Below, in pieces: positions 11,293 through 21,854 of a stretch of 34,641 nucleotides of DNA. Each line of letters begins with the position of its first letter. The first letter of the stretch is position 1. The stretch is from Candidatus Tetragenococcus pullicola (GTDB taxonomy: Bacteria > Bacillota > Bacilli > Lactobacillales > Enterococcaceae): NCBI GenBank assembly GCA_019115705.1, contig DXDB01000065.1, positions 1-34,641 of the forward strand. The letters are read 5' to 3'. The notes under the pieces are model-generated. The model made no database searches. It was not told the DNA's origin and saw only the letters and a program-made list of their open reading frames with translations. A program made the translations under genes and the position numbers.

Positions 11293-12774
11293 CTATTCCT
11301 TTTTATTTTGAGACCAGTATAAATAATTTAACCGAACCGCACCATCTTCTTTGGCAGGAAGATAGAAAGTCTGTGTTTTTTTTAGTTCAGGATCATACTG
11401 TTTTAAAAAGTCCATAACCGAATGAGGCACACTGTCAGTCAAAACAAAAGAGTAATCACTAGCTTTTATGCGTTCAAAGGTAATTTTTTCTCCATCTTCA
11501 TAAGTATTGACTACAGTAACAGAATCAACATAACGACTTAATTCATCTACAAAATTTTTTGTTCTTTTACTACCAACCACGGTTATATGAATTGTTTTTG
11601 CCCATCTTAAAACCTCTTCGTTAGTAATCCAAATGTCACGTTCTTTTTTTTGCTTTTTCTTTTGTTCTTTTACCTTGAAATCAGTTGACTGATAATTTTG
11701 AATGAGTGGATAGCAATAAATCAAAAATGCACTTAATTCTTCCTCTAGAATCGGGGATACTTGAATCACCATGCCATCTCGTAACAAGTCGTAGCGCTTA
11801 AAATGAACTGGTAAAATCAAAGGCAAAACAAGTTCCTCATTCAAATCATGAAAGAAATAGTTATCCTCACTTATTTCCAAATACCCATACAAGCGTTCGT
11901 CCACCGCTTGAACTTTTCTTGAATTTATTTCAAAAATTTTCGTATATTTTTCAAATAAACGATTGGCATCGCGATAATGGTCAAAATTTTCAACAGTTAA
12001 TTGATCTGTCAGATTTCTTAAAGAAGTACGTGGAGACGGGCTGTGCAACTGATCAAAACGACTTTGTAATTTTCTCAAATGAGACTTCACACGTTTATGT
12101 TCAATTCGCAAATCTTCTAATTGGGTGTTCTTTTTATTCAGAAGTTTTTGGCGCCTTGTATTATTAAACTCAAGTTGATTGTTTTTATTTTCAAGAATTT
12201 TAATTTCTTTATTATGTTCATTATCTCTTTTATAAGCATCATTTAAATATCGTTTTGTATCGATACGTCCTTGCATTAAAAATAGAATCCATTTATTGCG
12301 AAGCTCTATTTCCTCCAGTGCGCTTCCTTTTTCATCCCATCCCGCTGTTCTTAATTTTGATACAACTTTCTCAAATTCAGCTTTCTCTTTTTCAATTTTA
12401 TGCGTCTTTTCAAGAAAATAATGATTGGTTTCGTTTTTAGTTTCCGAAAGACTTTCTTCAAGCTGTCGTGTTTTTTTTCGTAGTTGTTTGCTGGTTTTTT
12501 TCTCTTTTGACAAAGCGGCTTTCTTTTGTTTTAACTCAATTTTAGTCTTTGCAAGTTCACTTCTTAACTTATTTATTTCTGAAGATTCTTCTGAGTGTTT
12601 GTCATTTTTGGATGTTACTTTTTTTTCTGGTTTTCTTGTTAGTTGCAAACGTTCCGCCTGTTTTTCTCTCATTTGCTGTAACAAATGCTCACGATGATCG
12701 CTTGCTTGAAGTACATTTTCTTCTCTTTTTTTCAAGAATGACGTTCTGATACCAAATATTTCTTCTTCCTTCAT
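11293..12774 (-). CDS. Coiled-coil protein with DUF2325-like C-terminal domain
   Basis: I do not recognise a named gene. From the ATG at 12774 (7 bases after AAGG; a GTG at 12780 is too close to the site) it encodes 493 residues. Residues about 30-140 and 180-255 are very rich in Lys, Glu and Gln and read as long coiled coils. A middle region (about 255-370) has aromatic and hydrophobic patches. The last ~95 residues start I-T-V-V-G-S-K-R-T-K-N-F and continue with a conserved-looking S-F-V-L-T-D-S-V-P-H. This resembles the DUF2325 fold (a short Rossmann-like domain opening with a V-V-G-G-type turn). No signal peptide or membrane helix. It lies between eno and secG with its own extended -10 promoter. 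Function unknown; a scaffold or sensor role is only a guess. Confidence 0.7.
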   Translation of the reverse strand: MKEEEIFGIRTSFLKKREENVLQASDHREHLLQQMREKQAERLQLTRKPEKKVTSKNDKHSEESSEINKLRSELAKTKIELKQKKAALSKEKKTSKQLRKKTRQLEESLSETKNETNHYFLEKTHKIEKEKAEFEKVVSKLRTAGWDEKGSALEEIELRNKWILFLMQGRIDTKRYLNDAYKRDNEHNKEIKILENKNNQLEFNNTRRQKLLNKKNTQLEDLRIEHKRVKSHLRKLQSRFDQLHSPSPRTSLRNLTDQLTVENFDHYRDANRLFEKYTKIFEINSRKVQAVDERLYGYLEISEDNYFFHDLNEELVLPLILPVHFKRYDLLRDGMVIQVSPILEEELSAFLIYCYPLIQNYQSTDFKVKEQKKKQKKERDIWITNEEVLRWAKTIHITVVGSKRTKNFVDELSRYVDSVTVVNTYEDGEKITFERIKASDYSFVLTDSVPHSVMDFLKQYDPELKKTQTFYLPAKEDGAVRLNYLYWSQNKKE

Positions 12775-12804
12775 TCTCACACCTTCCCATTTTTATTTAC
12801 TTAA

Positions 12805-12813
12805 AGTATATCA
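12805..12813 (-). promoter_or_regulatory. Extended -10 promoter of the coiled-coil gene
   Basis: Minus-strand TGATATACT (TATACT at 12805-12810) lies 30 bases before the ATG at 12774. The -35 is poor. It sits just after the eno terminator. Confidence 0.5.
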
Positions 12814-12841
12814 GAATTCGTTTACAATTCATATCAATAAA

Positions 12842-12880
12842 GTAAAAAACAACCCTCAAGGATCCTTGAGGATTGTTTTT
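12842..12880. terminator. eno terminator
   Basis: The stem CCTCAAG/CTTGAGG with a GATC loop is extended by AACAA/TTGTT pairs and flanked by A- and T-runs on both sides. It follows the eno stop by about 20 bases and ends the glycolytic cluster. Confidence 0.85.
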
Positions 12881-12899
12881 AGTTGCTATTACCTAAAAA

Positions 12900-14231
<1,332 letters not shown>

Positions 14232-14233
14232 TT

Positions 14234-14290
14234 AAGGGAATCTCCCTTTTATACATCTTACATTTTAAAGAAAATTTTCTACAACTGCAA
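14234..14290 (-). promoter_or_regulatory. Possible eno promoter and leader hairpin
   Basis: Minus-strand -35 TTGCAG (14285-14290), 17 bases, -10 TAAAAT (14262-14267). A short hairpin in the leader (AAGGGA/TCCCTT, 14234-14248) could be a 5' stabiliser or processing site. The -35 matches only three positions. Confidence 0.35.
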
Positions 14291-14294
14291 GCTT

Positions 14295-15098
<804 letters not shown>

Positions 15099-15120
15099 TT
15101 ATTAAAGAAGAAAATCCATC

Positions 15121-16311
15121 TTATTTATCATTGATAGCAGCTAAGCCAGGTAATGTCTTTCCTTCTAACAATTCTAAGCTTGCGCCACCACCTGTTGAAA
15201 TGTGTGAGAATTTGTCAGCAAAGCCTAGTTGTTCCGCTGCTGCTGCAGAATCTCCGCCACCAATAATTGTTGTAGCATCTTTAAGATTTGCAATAGCTTC
15301 ACAAACACCAATGGTTCCTTTTTGGAAATTGGACATTTCAAATACGCCCATAGGACCATTCCAGACAACTGTTTTAGCATCTTTTAAAACATCTGCAAAC
15401 AATTCAACTGTTTTAGGACCAATATCTAAGCCCATTTGTCCTTCTGGTACATCATAATCATGCGTTTCAGTAGGTACATCATTTGAAAATTCTGCAGCTG
15501 TTACTGAATCAACTGGTAATATCAATTTATCGCCAGCTTTTTCAATCAATGATTTCGCTAACTCAACTTTATCTGCTTCGACTAATGAGTTTCCAATACC
15601 AAGTCCTTTAGCTTCATAAAAAGTGTAAGTCATGCCGCCACCAATTAAAATCTTGTCAGCTTTTTCAATTAGATTTTCGATAACGCCGATTTTGTCAGAA
15701 ACTTTAGCCCCGCCTAAAATAGCAACCATTGGACGTTTAGGATTTTCAACTGCTTCTTGAATAAATTTGATTTCTTTTTCCATCAAGTAACCAGCAACAG
15801 TTGGGATACCTGTTGATGCAATTCCTACATTAGAAGCATGTGAACGATGCGCCGTACCAAAAGCATCATTGACGAAAACATCACCTAATGAAGCCCAGTA
15901 TTTACCTAATTCAGGATCATTTTTACTTTCTTTTTTACCATCGATATCTTCAAAACGAGTATTTTCAAAAACAACGACGTCACCATCACCTAAATTACTA
16001 ATAGCATCTTCAAGGTCTTTTCCACGTGTTTCTGAAACAAAATTAACCGGTTTATCTAGCAGTTCGCTTAAACGTTTTGCTACAGGCGCTAACGATTTTC
16101 CAGCTTTATCTTCTTCAGTCTTCACTCGGCCTAGGTGAGAAAACAAGATGGCTTTTCCACCATGGTTTAAAATATAAGTAATTGTTGGTAGTGCAGCTTT
16201 AATACGTGTATCATCCGTAATTACGCCTTCTTTTACTGGCACATTAAAATCAACACGAACTAAAACTTTTTTACCTTTTAAATCAATATCTTCTACAGTT
16301 TTTTTAGCCAT
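15121..16311 (-). CDS. pgk: Phosphoglycerate kinase
   Basis: Pgk transfers phosphate from 1,3-bisphosphoglycerate to ADP. The 396-residue protein has the N-terminal substrate motif V-R-V-D-F-N-V-P near residue 17, the basic patch S-H-L-G-R, the hinge region, and the nucleotide-binding G-G-G-D-S-A-A-A near 350. GGAGG lies 9 bases before the ATG. A strong terminator separates it from gap, so expression from the cggR promoter must pass this point by read-through or use another promoter. Confidence 0.99.
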   Translation of the reverse strand: MAKKTVEDIDLKGKKVLVRVDFNVPVKEGVITDDTRIKAALPTITYILNHGGKAILFSHLGRVKTEEDKAGKSLAPVAKRLSELLDKPVNFVSETRGKDLEDAISNLGDGDVVVFENTRFEDIDGKKESKNDPELGKYWASLGDVFVNDAFGTAHRSHASNVGIASTGIPTVAGYLMEKEIKFIQEAVENPKRPMVAILGGAKVSDKIGVIENLIEKADKILIGGGMTYTFYEAKGLGIGNSLVEADKVELAKSLIEKAGDKLILPVDSVTAAEFSNDVPTETHDYDVPEGQMGLDIGPKTVELFADVLKDAKTVVWNGPMGVFEMSNFQKGTIGVCEAIANLKDATTIIGGGDSAAAAEQLGFADKFSHISTGGGASLELLEGKTLPGLAAINDK

Positions 16312-16344
16312 TAAAACAAACCTCCTATAAATAATAGTTCACTT

Positions 16345-16380
16345 TAAAAAAAGCCGGAGAAGCGCGTCGCTTCCCCGCTT
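16345..16380 (-). terminator. Intercistronic terminator between gap and pgk
   Basis: A GC-rich hairpin (about 13 pairs with one wobble and one bulge, loop ACG) is followed by seven T on the minus strand. It lies 50 bases after the gap stop. It should uncouple gap from pgk-tpiA-eno, at least in part. Confidence 0.8.
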
Positions 16381-16430
16381 TTATTAACCTAAATCCAATT
16401 ATTCGTTCACTGAATTTATTTTCTTACGGA

Positions 16431-17432
16431 TTATAAAGTTGCTGCAAAGTATTCTAAAGTACGAACCATATTAGAAGTAAAACCATATTCATTATCGTAC
16501 CATGCAACAGTTTTAACTAATTTTTCGCCTTTTTCGCCTTCCATTACAGCTGTTTGAGTTGCATCAAAAATAGATCCTGATGGGTAGCCAATAATGTCAG
16601 AAGAAACGATTTCGTCTTCTGTATATGCAAATGCATCGCTTGAAGCTTCTTTCATTGCTGCATTTACTTCTTCAACAGAAACATCTTTGTTCAATACAGA
16701 GTATAAGTTTGTTACAGAGCCAGTGATTGTTGGAACACGTAGAGCCGTTCCATCAATGCGTCCGTTAACTTCAGGAATAACTTTACCCACTGCTTTAGCA
16801 GCACCAGTTGATGCTGGAATAATGTTGTCCGCACCAGCACGGTTTTTGCGTCCACCAGGAGCATCTTGCAATTTTTGAGTTGCAGTATAAGCATGAACAG
16901 TTGTCATCAACGCACGGTCAACGCCAAAACTATCGCTTAATACTTTAACCATTGGTGCAAGACAGTTTGTTGTACATGAAGCTGCAGAAACGATTGTATC
17001 ATCTGCTTCAATGATTTCATGGTTCACACCATAAACAATTGTTTTTGTTTCTTTTGATTTAGCAGGTGCTGAAATCAAAACTTTTTTAGCGCCAGCTTCA
17101 ATGTGAGCATTTGCTTTAGCTGCATCAGTAAAGAAACCAGTACATTCTAATACTAAGTCAACACCTAATTCTTTCCATGGTAAATCGCCAGGATTTTTTT
17201 CTGCATAAGCTTTAACTTCTTTTCCGTCTACGATCAAAGCATCTGATTTTGCTTCTACACTGTAAGGGAAACGACCTTGAGCAGTATCATACTTCAATAA
17301 ATAAGCTAAGTCATTGATATCTGTTAAATCATTGATAGCAATAACTTCCAATGAATCACTTGATTCCAAAATACGACGTAAAGCTAGACGACCAATACGT
17401 CCAAATCCGTTAATAGCAACTTTTGTTGACAT
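16431..17432 (-). CDS. gap: Glyceraldehyde-3-phosphate dehydrogenase (glycolytic, NAD-type)
   Basis: Gap oxidises glyceraldehyde 3-phosphate with phosphate and NAD. The 333-residue protein has the NAD-binding G-F-G-R-I-G-R at 9-15, Asp35 in I-N-D-L as expected for NAD preference, the catalytic Cys153 in S-A-A-S-C-T-T-N-C, and the C-terminal W-Y-D-N-E-Y. It lies 40 bases after cggR, whose product is the likely repressor of this pair. The ATG has an AGGAGG site. Confidence 0.98.
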   Translation of the reverse strand: MSTKVAINGFGRIGRLALRRILESSDSLEVIAINDLTDINDLAYLLKYDTAQGRFPYSVEAKSDALIVDGKEVKAYAEKNPGDLPWKELGVDLVLECTGFFTDAAKANAHIEAGAKKVLISAPAKSKETKTIVYGVNHEIIEADDTIVSAASCTTNCLAPMVKVLSDSFGVDRALMTTVHAYTATQKLQDAPGGRKNRAGADNIIPASTGAAKAVGKVIPEVNGRIDGTALRVPTITGSVTNLYSVLNKDVSVEEVNAAMKEASSDAFAYTEDEIVSSDIIGYPSGSIFDATQTAVMEGEKGEKLVKTVAWYDNEYGFTSNMVRTLEYFAATL

Positions 17433-17472
17433 AATGTGATTTCCTCCTTATGAAAATCATAATTTTTTTATT

Positions 17473-18510
17473 TTAAAGGGTTACCCCTTTTAAAATCTCA
17501 TTTGCTGCAGCTTCATCAGTGATGAGCCACGTTTGTTTTGGTGCATTTTTCATATATGCCGCTATCGCTTTGGCTTTACTTTTTCCGCCAGCCACGGCAA
17601 TGATATAAGGAATTTCTTCTATGTCCTTTAATTGTAAACCAACACGTGGGGTTTTGTAAACTACTTTGCCATCTTCATCGTAGAAATAGCCAAAAGATTC
17701 TGCTACAGCATTTTTTTGCTTCAACATCAAAATCTCTTCTTCAGACATTTTTCGTCGAGCAGCCATATGCAAAGCTCGTCCAATACTATGGATAACACAG
17801 TTGGCTTGATTGATTAAATCCAACACTTCTACAATCGATGGTTCCTGAAGTAGCTGTTTATAAGTTTGGCTACTCAGTTGTTCTGGCACATAAAGCGTTC
17901 GGTATTGACCGTTACTTTTAATTGCCATCTCAGCACTTACAGAGTTTGCCTGTACATTTACCGCTTCTCCAATTCCACCTCGCGCAGGAACAAAAAGGTT
18001 TTCTCGTTTGGATGTTTTCAAGTTTGTTAATTCTTTTGCAACTCGTGACATCGTCGTTCCGCCCATTACAGCAATAATATTTTTTCCATCAGGTAAATTT
18101 TTTGTTAACGTTTCGTTTAGCAATTGACCAAAACGAGAAATAACTTTCACCTGTTGGTCACTATTTCCATCAGCGATCAAACAACGTGCTATTCCAAAAG
18201 TATCCGCCAGCTTTTTTTCAATTTGATGGACGCCAAACAATCGATCCATCATTTTCCCAAGCTGTTTATAGACAACGTCACCTTTTTCAGTCAGACGCAT
18301 ACCACTTTTAGTAGAAAGAATCAAATCAAGTTTTTTTAAAAGATCTGTTTCTGTTCTCAAAACGCGCTCAGTTAAATTTAGACTTTCTGATAATGTACGT
18401 CTTCCTACCGGTTGCATCCAATAGATTCTTTGTAAAATTCGATACCTTTCTTGGACCACTTCTAAGATATCTGGGGCAATGGCTTCAAAGACTTCTAATT
18501 CATCAAACAT
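17473..18510 (-). CDS. cggR: Central glycolytic genes regulator CggR
   Basis: CggR is a SorC/DeoR-type repressor that senses fructose-1,6-bisphosphate. The start at ATG 18510 (M-F-D-E-L-E-V-F) with GGAGG 6 bases away gives 345 residues, normal for the family; upstream in-frame codons to 18723 lie in the promoter and operator and are not coding. An N-terminal winged helix-turn-helix (about 25-75, with R-R-T-L-S-E-S-L-N-L-T) is followed by the sugar-phosphate-binding domain. That domain contains V-M-G-G-T-T-M-S near 170 and A-V-A-G-G-K-S-K-A near the end. First gene of the glycolytic cluster. Confidence 0.95.
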   Translation of the reverse strand: MFDELEVFEAIAPDILEVVQERYRILQRIYWMQPVGRRTLSESLNLTERVLRTETDLLKKLDLILSTKSGMRLTEKGDVVYKQLGKMMDRLFGVHQIEKKLADTFGIARCLIADGNSDQQVKVISRFGQLLNETLTKNLPDGKNIIAVMGGTTMSRVAKELTNLKTSKRENLFVPARGGIGEAVNVQANSVSAEMAIKSNGQYRTLYVPEQLSSQTYKQLLQEPSIVEVLDLINQANCVIHSIGRALHMAARRKMSEEEILMLKQKNAVAESFGYFYDEDGKVVYKTPRVGLQLKDIEEIPYIIAVAGGKSKAKAIAAYMKNAPKQTWLITDEAAANEILKGVTL

Positions 18511-18524
18511 AGCCAACCTCCATT

Positions 18525-18559
18525 GGTCGCTATTTGTCCAAGCTAGACTTAACACGACC
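18525..18559. promoter_or_regulatory. Candidate CggR operator
   Basis: Between the promoter and the cggR ribosome site is a spaced inverted repeat. Read on the minus strand it is GGTCG, 6 bases, GTC, 7 bases, GAC, 6 bases, CGACC. The symmetry is exact in spacing. Its place downstream of the transcription start matches the roadblock-type position known for CggR in Bacillus subtilis, though that operator is a direct repeat. Confidence 0.5.
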
Positions 18560-18615
18560 CATCTACTGCAAAAAAAATTGCATTTGACCTTAAAAACTTT
18601 CTTCCTTACACGAAT

Positions 18616-18644
18616 ATTGTAGCACGTGTCTTCTAATTTTTCAA
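18616..18644 (-). promoter_or_regulatory. Promoter of the cggR-gap cluster
   Basis: Minus-strand -35 TTGAAA (18639-18644), 17-base spacer, -10 TACAAT (18616-18621). The predicted start near 18609 leaves a leader of about 100 bases that contains the candidate operator. Confidence 0.8.
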
Positions 18645-18809
18645 TACGTTTAAACAGTTTCATGAAAATAATTTGTAAAAAGGATCTTGTTGACGAGATA
18701 TATCGTTCTATCAAAAAGAACAATGAAAAAATTGGTTACCTTTTTAATAAATTCCTAATACTCTCTCAATAGATTCAATGATTCTTTTCCTAAATGGTTT
18801 TCAAGGAAC

Positions 18810-18838
18810 TAGGAATTTTTCCATTTTTAACGTATACT
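18810..18838 (+). promoter_or_regulatory. Candidate housekeeping promoter towards rpoN
   Basis: The 456-base gap between cggR and tRNA-Arg holds no gene. On the plus strand it has -35 TAGGAA (18810-18815), 17 bases, -10 TATACT (18833-18838). The nearest plus-strand gene is rpoN, 258 bases downstream. Confidence 0.35.
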
Positions 18839-18900
18839 GAGTAAGTGAAGACACAGTAATTGAAACCATTTTTGATAACATTTATAAAAAATAAGTAAAT

Positions 18901-18917
18901 TTGGCACATTTTTGGCA
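18901..18917 (+). promoter_or_regulatory. Candidate sigma-54 (-24/-12) promoter
   Basis: TTGGCAC followed by five bases and TGGCA matches the sigma-54 consensus (TTGGCAC-N5-TTGCA) at all but one fixed base. The invariant GG and GC doublets are exactly ten bases apart. It points towards rpoN; the predicted start is near 18928, about 168 bases before the rpoN ATG and running antisense across tRNA-Arg. Confidence 0.45.
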
Positions 18918-18918
18918 C

Positions 18919-18955
18919 AAAAAAACTAGAAACATTGCTATTTCAACATTTCTAG
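18919..18955 (-). terminator. tRNA-Arg terminator
   Basis: On the minus strand a 12-bp stem with G-T pairs (CTAGAAATGTTG/CAATGTTTCTAG) and a 6-base loop is followed by seven T. It begins 12 bases after the tRNA 3' end. Confidence 0.8.
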
Positions 18956-18966
18956 CCTAATTTATA

Positions 18967-19038
18967 CGCACCCTGAGGGAATCGAACCCCCGTCTCAAGA
19001 ACCGGAATCTTACGTGATATCCACTACACTAAGGGTGC
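18967..19038 (-). tRNA. tRNA-Arg (anticodon CCG)
   Basis: A full cloverleaf can be read: acceptor GCACCCT/AGGGTGC with discriminator G, D-arm, anticodon stem TAAGA/TCTTG with loop TTCCGGT (anticodon CCG), and T-loop GTTCGATTC. It is 72 bases without an encoded CCA. It has its own promoter and terminator. Confidence 0.93.
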
Positions 19039-19056
19039 ACGTGTACTGCCTTCACT

Positions 19057-19084
19057 AGTTTACCAAATTTTAAAAAAAATACAA
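19057..19084 (-). promoter_or_regulatory. Promoter of tRNA-Arg
   Basis: Minus-strand -35 TTGTAT (19079-19084), 16 bases, -10 TAAACT (19057-19062) with an upstream TG. It reaches to within about 12 bases of the rpoN start codon, so rpoN transcription from upstream must cross it. Confidence 0.5.
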
Positions 19085-19095
19085 GGGGAATTTTT

Positions 19096-20409
19096 ATGAG
19101 ATTTGAACAACAGTTTTCACAACAACAAAAGCAAACACAAAAATTAGCCATGACCCAACAATTACAACAGTCCATACAAGTTTTGCAATTCACTACGGAA
19201 GAATTAAGTAAGTATCTGGAAAATCAAGCCTTGGAAAATCCTTTGTTGGAAGTATCTTCACCAAATTATACTTCCAATTACTCGAAACCAAAAAAATATG
19301 ACGGCAATGAATTGGATTTTCTTAGTCAAATTCCAGATACAAAACTTTCTTTATTTGAACATTTGATTGATCAAATTCATTTAAACTACCGTGATACCTA
19401 TCTACGTTCTTTAGTTCTCTATTTAGTCGAATATATTGATTTAAATGGTTTTTTAACCATTTCCCTAGAAGAAACACAAAAAAACACGGGTGGAACTGCC
19501 ATTCAATTACTAGATGCTTTGACCTTAATTCAACAATTAGATCCAGCTGGTGTGGGCGCTAGAAACTTGCAAGAATGTTTGATGTTACAAACTGAAAGAG
19601 ACCAAACTGCCCCAGATTTAGCTTATATTGTTTTGGAAGAATTCTTCAATGAATTGGTTGATCGAAAATGGGAAATAATTGCCAACAATTTCTCAGTGGA
19701 CTTACCAGCAATTCAAGAAATTTTTGATTATATTCAAACACTTACGCCAACTCCTGGTGCAGCCTATGGTAATACTGAGGGACTTTACATTGTTCCAGAT
19801 CTTACTGTTAAAATTACAAACAACTCTGTTCGTGTTTATTCCAATCGAAAAGAACAGCCAACAATTTCTTTCCAACAAAAATATTTTGATAAGATGGCTA
19901 AAACTGGCGATGCTGAAGTTCTAGCTTATTTAAAAGAAAAAGAAAAAAACTTTGATTGGCTTAAAAAAACTATTCATCAACGAGGCGATACCATCTACCG
20001 AGTGGGGGAAGCTATTGTTTCTCATCAAAAAAACTTTTTCTTAAATGAATCCCATCCAATAAACCCTTTGATTTTAAAAGATATTGCGCAAGAATTAGAG
20101 ATTCACGAATCAACAGTGAGTCGAGCAGTCAATGGGAAATATTTAGAAACAGAATTCGGTGTCTTTGAATTAAAATCTTTTTTTAGTCAAGGGATAAGTT
20201 CTAACACAGGTATTCATTCAACCAGCGATATCAAACAAAAAATTCAAGATCTTATTTCAAACGAAAATAAAACAAAACCTCTTTCAGACCAAAAAATTGT
20301 CGAATCGCTTCAAAAAATGGGTTTTGACGTTTCTAGAAGAACCGTTGCTAAATATCGTGACCAACTGAATATTCCAAGCTCGTCTAAACGAAAACGATAC
20401 GATAAATAA
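19096..20409 (+). CDS. rpoN: RNA polymerase sigma-54 factor
   Basis: RpoN directs RNA polymerase to -24/-12 promoters and needs an AAA+ enhancer-binding activator. In enterococci and Listeria such activators control PTS operons (family knowledge); none is encoded in this window. The 437-residue protein has the Gln-rich N-terminal region I (1-50, many Q) that contacts activators, the core-binding region, a helix-turn-helix (about 335-360, E-S-T-V-S-R-A-V-N-G-K-Y) and the RpoN box S-R-R-T-V-A-K-Y-R-D at 413-422. Start ATG with AAGGGG upstream. Its place beside cggR matches Listeria. Confidence 0.97.
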   Translation: MRFEQQFSQQQKQTQKLAMTQQLQQSIQVLQFTTEELSKYLENQALENPLLEVSSPNYTSNYSKPKKYDGNELDFLSQIPDTKLSLFEHLIDQIHLNYRDTYLRSLVLYLVEYIDLNGFLTISLEETQKNTGGTAIQLLDALTLIQQLDPAGVGARNLQECLMLQTERDQTAPDLAYIVLEEFFNELVDRKWEIIANNFSVDLPAIQEIFDYIQTLTPTPGAAYGNTEGLYIVPDLTVKITNNSVRVYSNRKEQPTISFQQKYFDKMAKTGDAEVLAYLKEKEKNFDWLKKTIHQRGDTIYRVGEAIVSHQKNFFLNESHPINPLILKDIAQELEIHESTVSRAVNGKYLETEFGVFELKSFFSQGISSNTGIHSTSDIKQKIQDLISNENKTKPLSDQKIVESLQKMGFDVSRRTVAKYRDQLNIPSSSKRKRYDK

Positions 20410-20411
20410 TT

Positions 20412-20450
20412 AAAAAGCGAAAACTGCATCTCAGCAGTTTTCGCTTTTTT
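20412..20450. terminator. Shared terminator of rpoN and rpoE
   Basis: A long stem (AAAGCGAAAACTGC/GCAGTTTTCGCTTT) with a 6-base loop, A-rich on the left and T-rich on the right, lies between the convergent stops and works for both strands. Confidence 0.9.
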
Positions 20451-20485
20451 AATCGATTTATCCAGAGTAACAAGTTAAATCATTA

Positions 20486-21118
20486 TTAATTTTTTTCGTT
20501 GTCATCGTCATCGTATTCGTCTTCATCATCGAAGTCATCGTCATCATCATCATCTAAAATCGTTAAATCTTCTTCAATGTTTCCAGGAATTTCTTCTTCA
20601 TCGTCATCATTATCAGAAGCACCGATTTCTTTTAAATCAGAATCGTAGGCAGCGATTTCTTCATCATCGTCGTCCTCATCATCATCAAACAAGTCCTCAT
20701 CGTCATCATCGTCGTCTTCTAAGTCAGTATCTTCTGGATCGTCGTCATTATAATCGATAGCATCTTCATCATCTGTAATGAACGCATTGACTCTTTTACG
20801 TTTTTTACGACGTGGTGCTTCATCTTCATCATCATCTACATGAGAAACTTCTTCGTCAACGGAATCGATAGCATACCAAGAGCGTAACCCCCAGCGATTT
20901 TCTCCTAAAGAAATAAAACTTCCATCAATATTTAATTCTGTATAAAATTGCGCCAATGATTCACGAATTTCACTATCACTTTTTTCCAAATACGTTTGAA
21001 TTTGATTGGTCAAATCGGTAAAATCCATTACATCGCCCTTATTTTCTAAAATTGCATGAGCGACTTCAATCATTGATAATTCATTTTTATTTATGCCTTC
21101 AAATTCTTTTAGTTCCAA
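20486..21118 (-). CDS. rpoE: RNA polymerase delta subunit
   Basis: Delta is a Firmicutes-specific RNA polymerase subunit that speeds enzyme recycling and changes promoter response. The protein has the folded N-terminal domain (about 1-90, with [13 protein letters not shown] and [16 protein letters not shown]). A long tail of mostly Asp and Glu (about 95-210), broken by one basic patch R-R-K-K-R-K-R, follows. I chose TTG 21118 (M-E-L-K-E-F), 10 bases from AAAGGA; the alternative GTG 21127 is only 2 bases from it. The tail is encoded by GAT/GAC/GAA-rich repeats prone to length change. Confidence 0.93.
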   Translation of the reverse strand: MELKEFEGINKNELSMIEVAHAILENKGDVMDFTDLTNQIQTYLEKSDSEIRESLAQFYTELNIDGSFISLGENRWGLRSWYAIDSVDEEVSHVDDDEDEAPRRKKRKRVNAFITDDEDAIDYNDDDPEDTDLEDDDDDDEDLFDDDEDDDDEEIAAYDSDLKEIGASDNDDDEEEIPGNIEEDLTILDDDDDDDFDDEDEYDDDDNEKN

Positions 21119-21149
21119 TCTGGACACGTCCTTTCACAGTCTAGGATTA

Positions 21150-21178
21150 ATCATACAAAACTGTAGCCAAAAAATCAA
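21150..21178 (-). promoter_or_regulatory. Promoter of rpoE
   Basis: Minus-strand -35 TTGATT (21173-21178), 17 bases, -10 TATGAT (21150-21155), 32 bases before the chosen start. Confidence 0.7.
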
Positions 21179-21202
21179 TTTTTTCTTTAAAATATCTTCA
21201 CT

Positions 21203-21640
21203 TTAAGCAGTAAATTCTAAATTAATTTTATAATTTCCTATTTTTTCCTCTGCCATATACAAATGATAATCCACTGTGATTTCCCCTGAAATCGGCCGGT
21301 CTTTTAAACTAAAGTGTAAATCATTTGTATAAGTACTAAAAAACATCATTCCAAAAGGAGTTTTATACGATGTCTCCACTTGCTCCCGATAAGAGAATTT
21401 TAATCGCAGTCTCATCTCACCCGAGCGAATTAATTGAATACTTCCATCAGGTAAAATTTTCATAGTAACTGGGACAGGTTCAGCCCCATCTTCTGCTTCT
21501 TCTTTGTATCGAATATATAGCGTATCGCCGATCTTAACGATTTGTCCAGGCAAATCAAATAAGAATTCTTCAAATTCATTATTTTGTCGTACTTCTGTTT
21601 TTAAATGGATAGAAATCGGTAACCCTTTGGTCAAATCCAC
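21203..21640 (-). CDS. DUF1934 (YwiB-type) beta-barrel protein
   Basis: A 145-residue protein of the DUF1934 family, related to Bacillus subtilis YwiB: a small calycin-like beta-barrel of unknown role. The sequence alternates short beta-strands and has the family features T-S-Y-K-T-P-F-G and L-H-F-S-L near residues 90-115 and a final Y-K-I-N-L-E-F. I chose GTG 21640 (M-D-L-T-K-G), 8 bases after AGGAG; the GTG/ATG at 21649/21646 are too close to that site. It has its own promoter and precedes rpoE. Confidence 0.85.
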   Translation of the reverse strand: MDLTKGLPISIHLKTEVRQNNEFEEFLFDLPGQIVKIGDTLYIRYKEEAEDGAEPVPVTMKILPDGSIQLIRSGEMRLRLKFSYREQVETSYKTPFGMMFFSTYTNDLHFSLKDRPISGEITVDYHLYMAEEKIGNYKINLEFTA

Positions 21641-21689
21641 TACCATCACTCCTAAAATTTATTCTTATATGTATTGTTCGTTCTTCTTT

Positions 21690-21718
21690 ATTGTTCCTAT
21701 TTTTTATCATTTTGTCAA
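21690..21718 (-). promoter_or_regulatory. Promoter of the DUF1934 gene
   Basis: Minus-strand consensus -35 TTGACA (21713-21718), 17 bases, weaker -10 AACAAT (21690-21695). Confidence 0.5.
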
Positions 21719-21818
21719 TCATCATTTCTCCGGATTGACTTATTTATGATAAAAAGGTCCAAAATTTATGATTTTCATCAAAAAAAAGCTTTTTCACACG
21801 TTTTTCTTTATTTTCGTT

Positions 21819-21824
21819 TATAAT
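21819..21824 (+). promoter_or_regulatory. -10 box upstream of the lipL-like gene
   Basis: A perfect TATAAT lies 30 bases before the ATG at 21855. No convincing -35 is visible at 16-18 bases. Confidence 0.4.
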
Positions 21825-21854
21825 GAAAGAAATAGTATTAAGTGAGGGACTTTT

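Noticed and set aside
20486..20860. Runs of CATCATCATC suggesting a microsatellite
   Set aside because: They are codons for the Asp/Glu tail of RNA polymerase delta, a normal feature of the protein.
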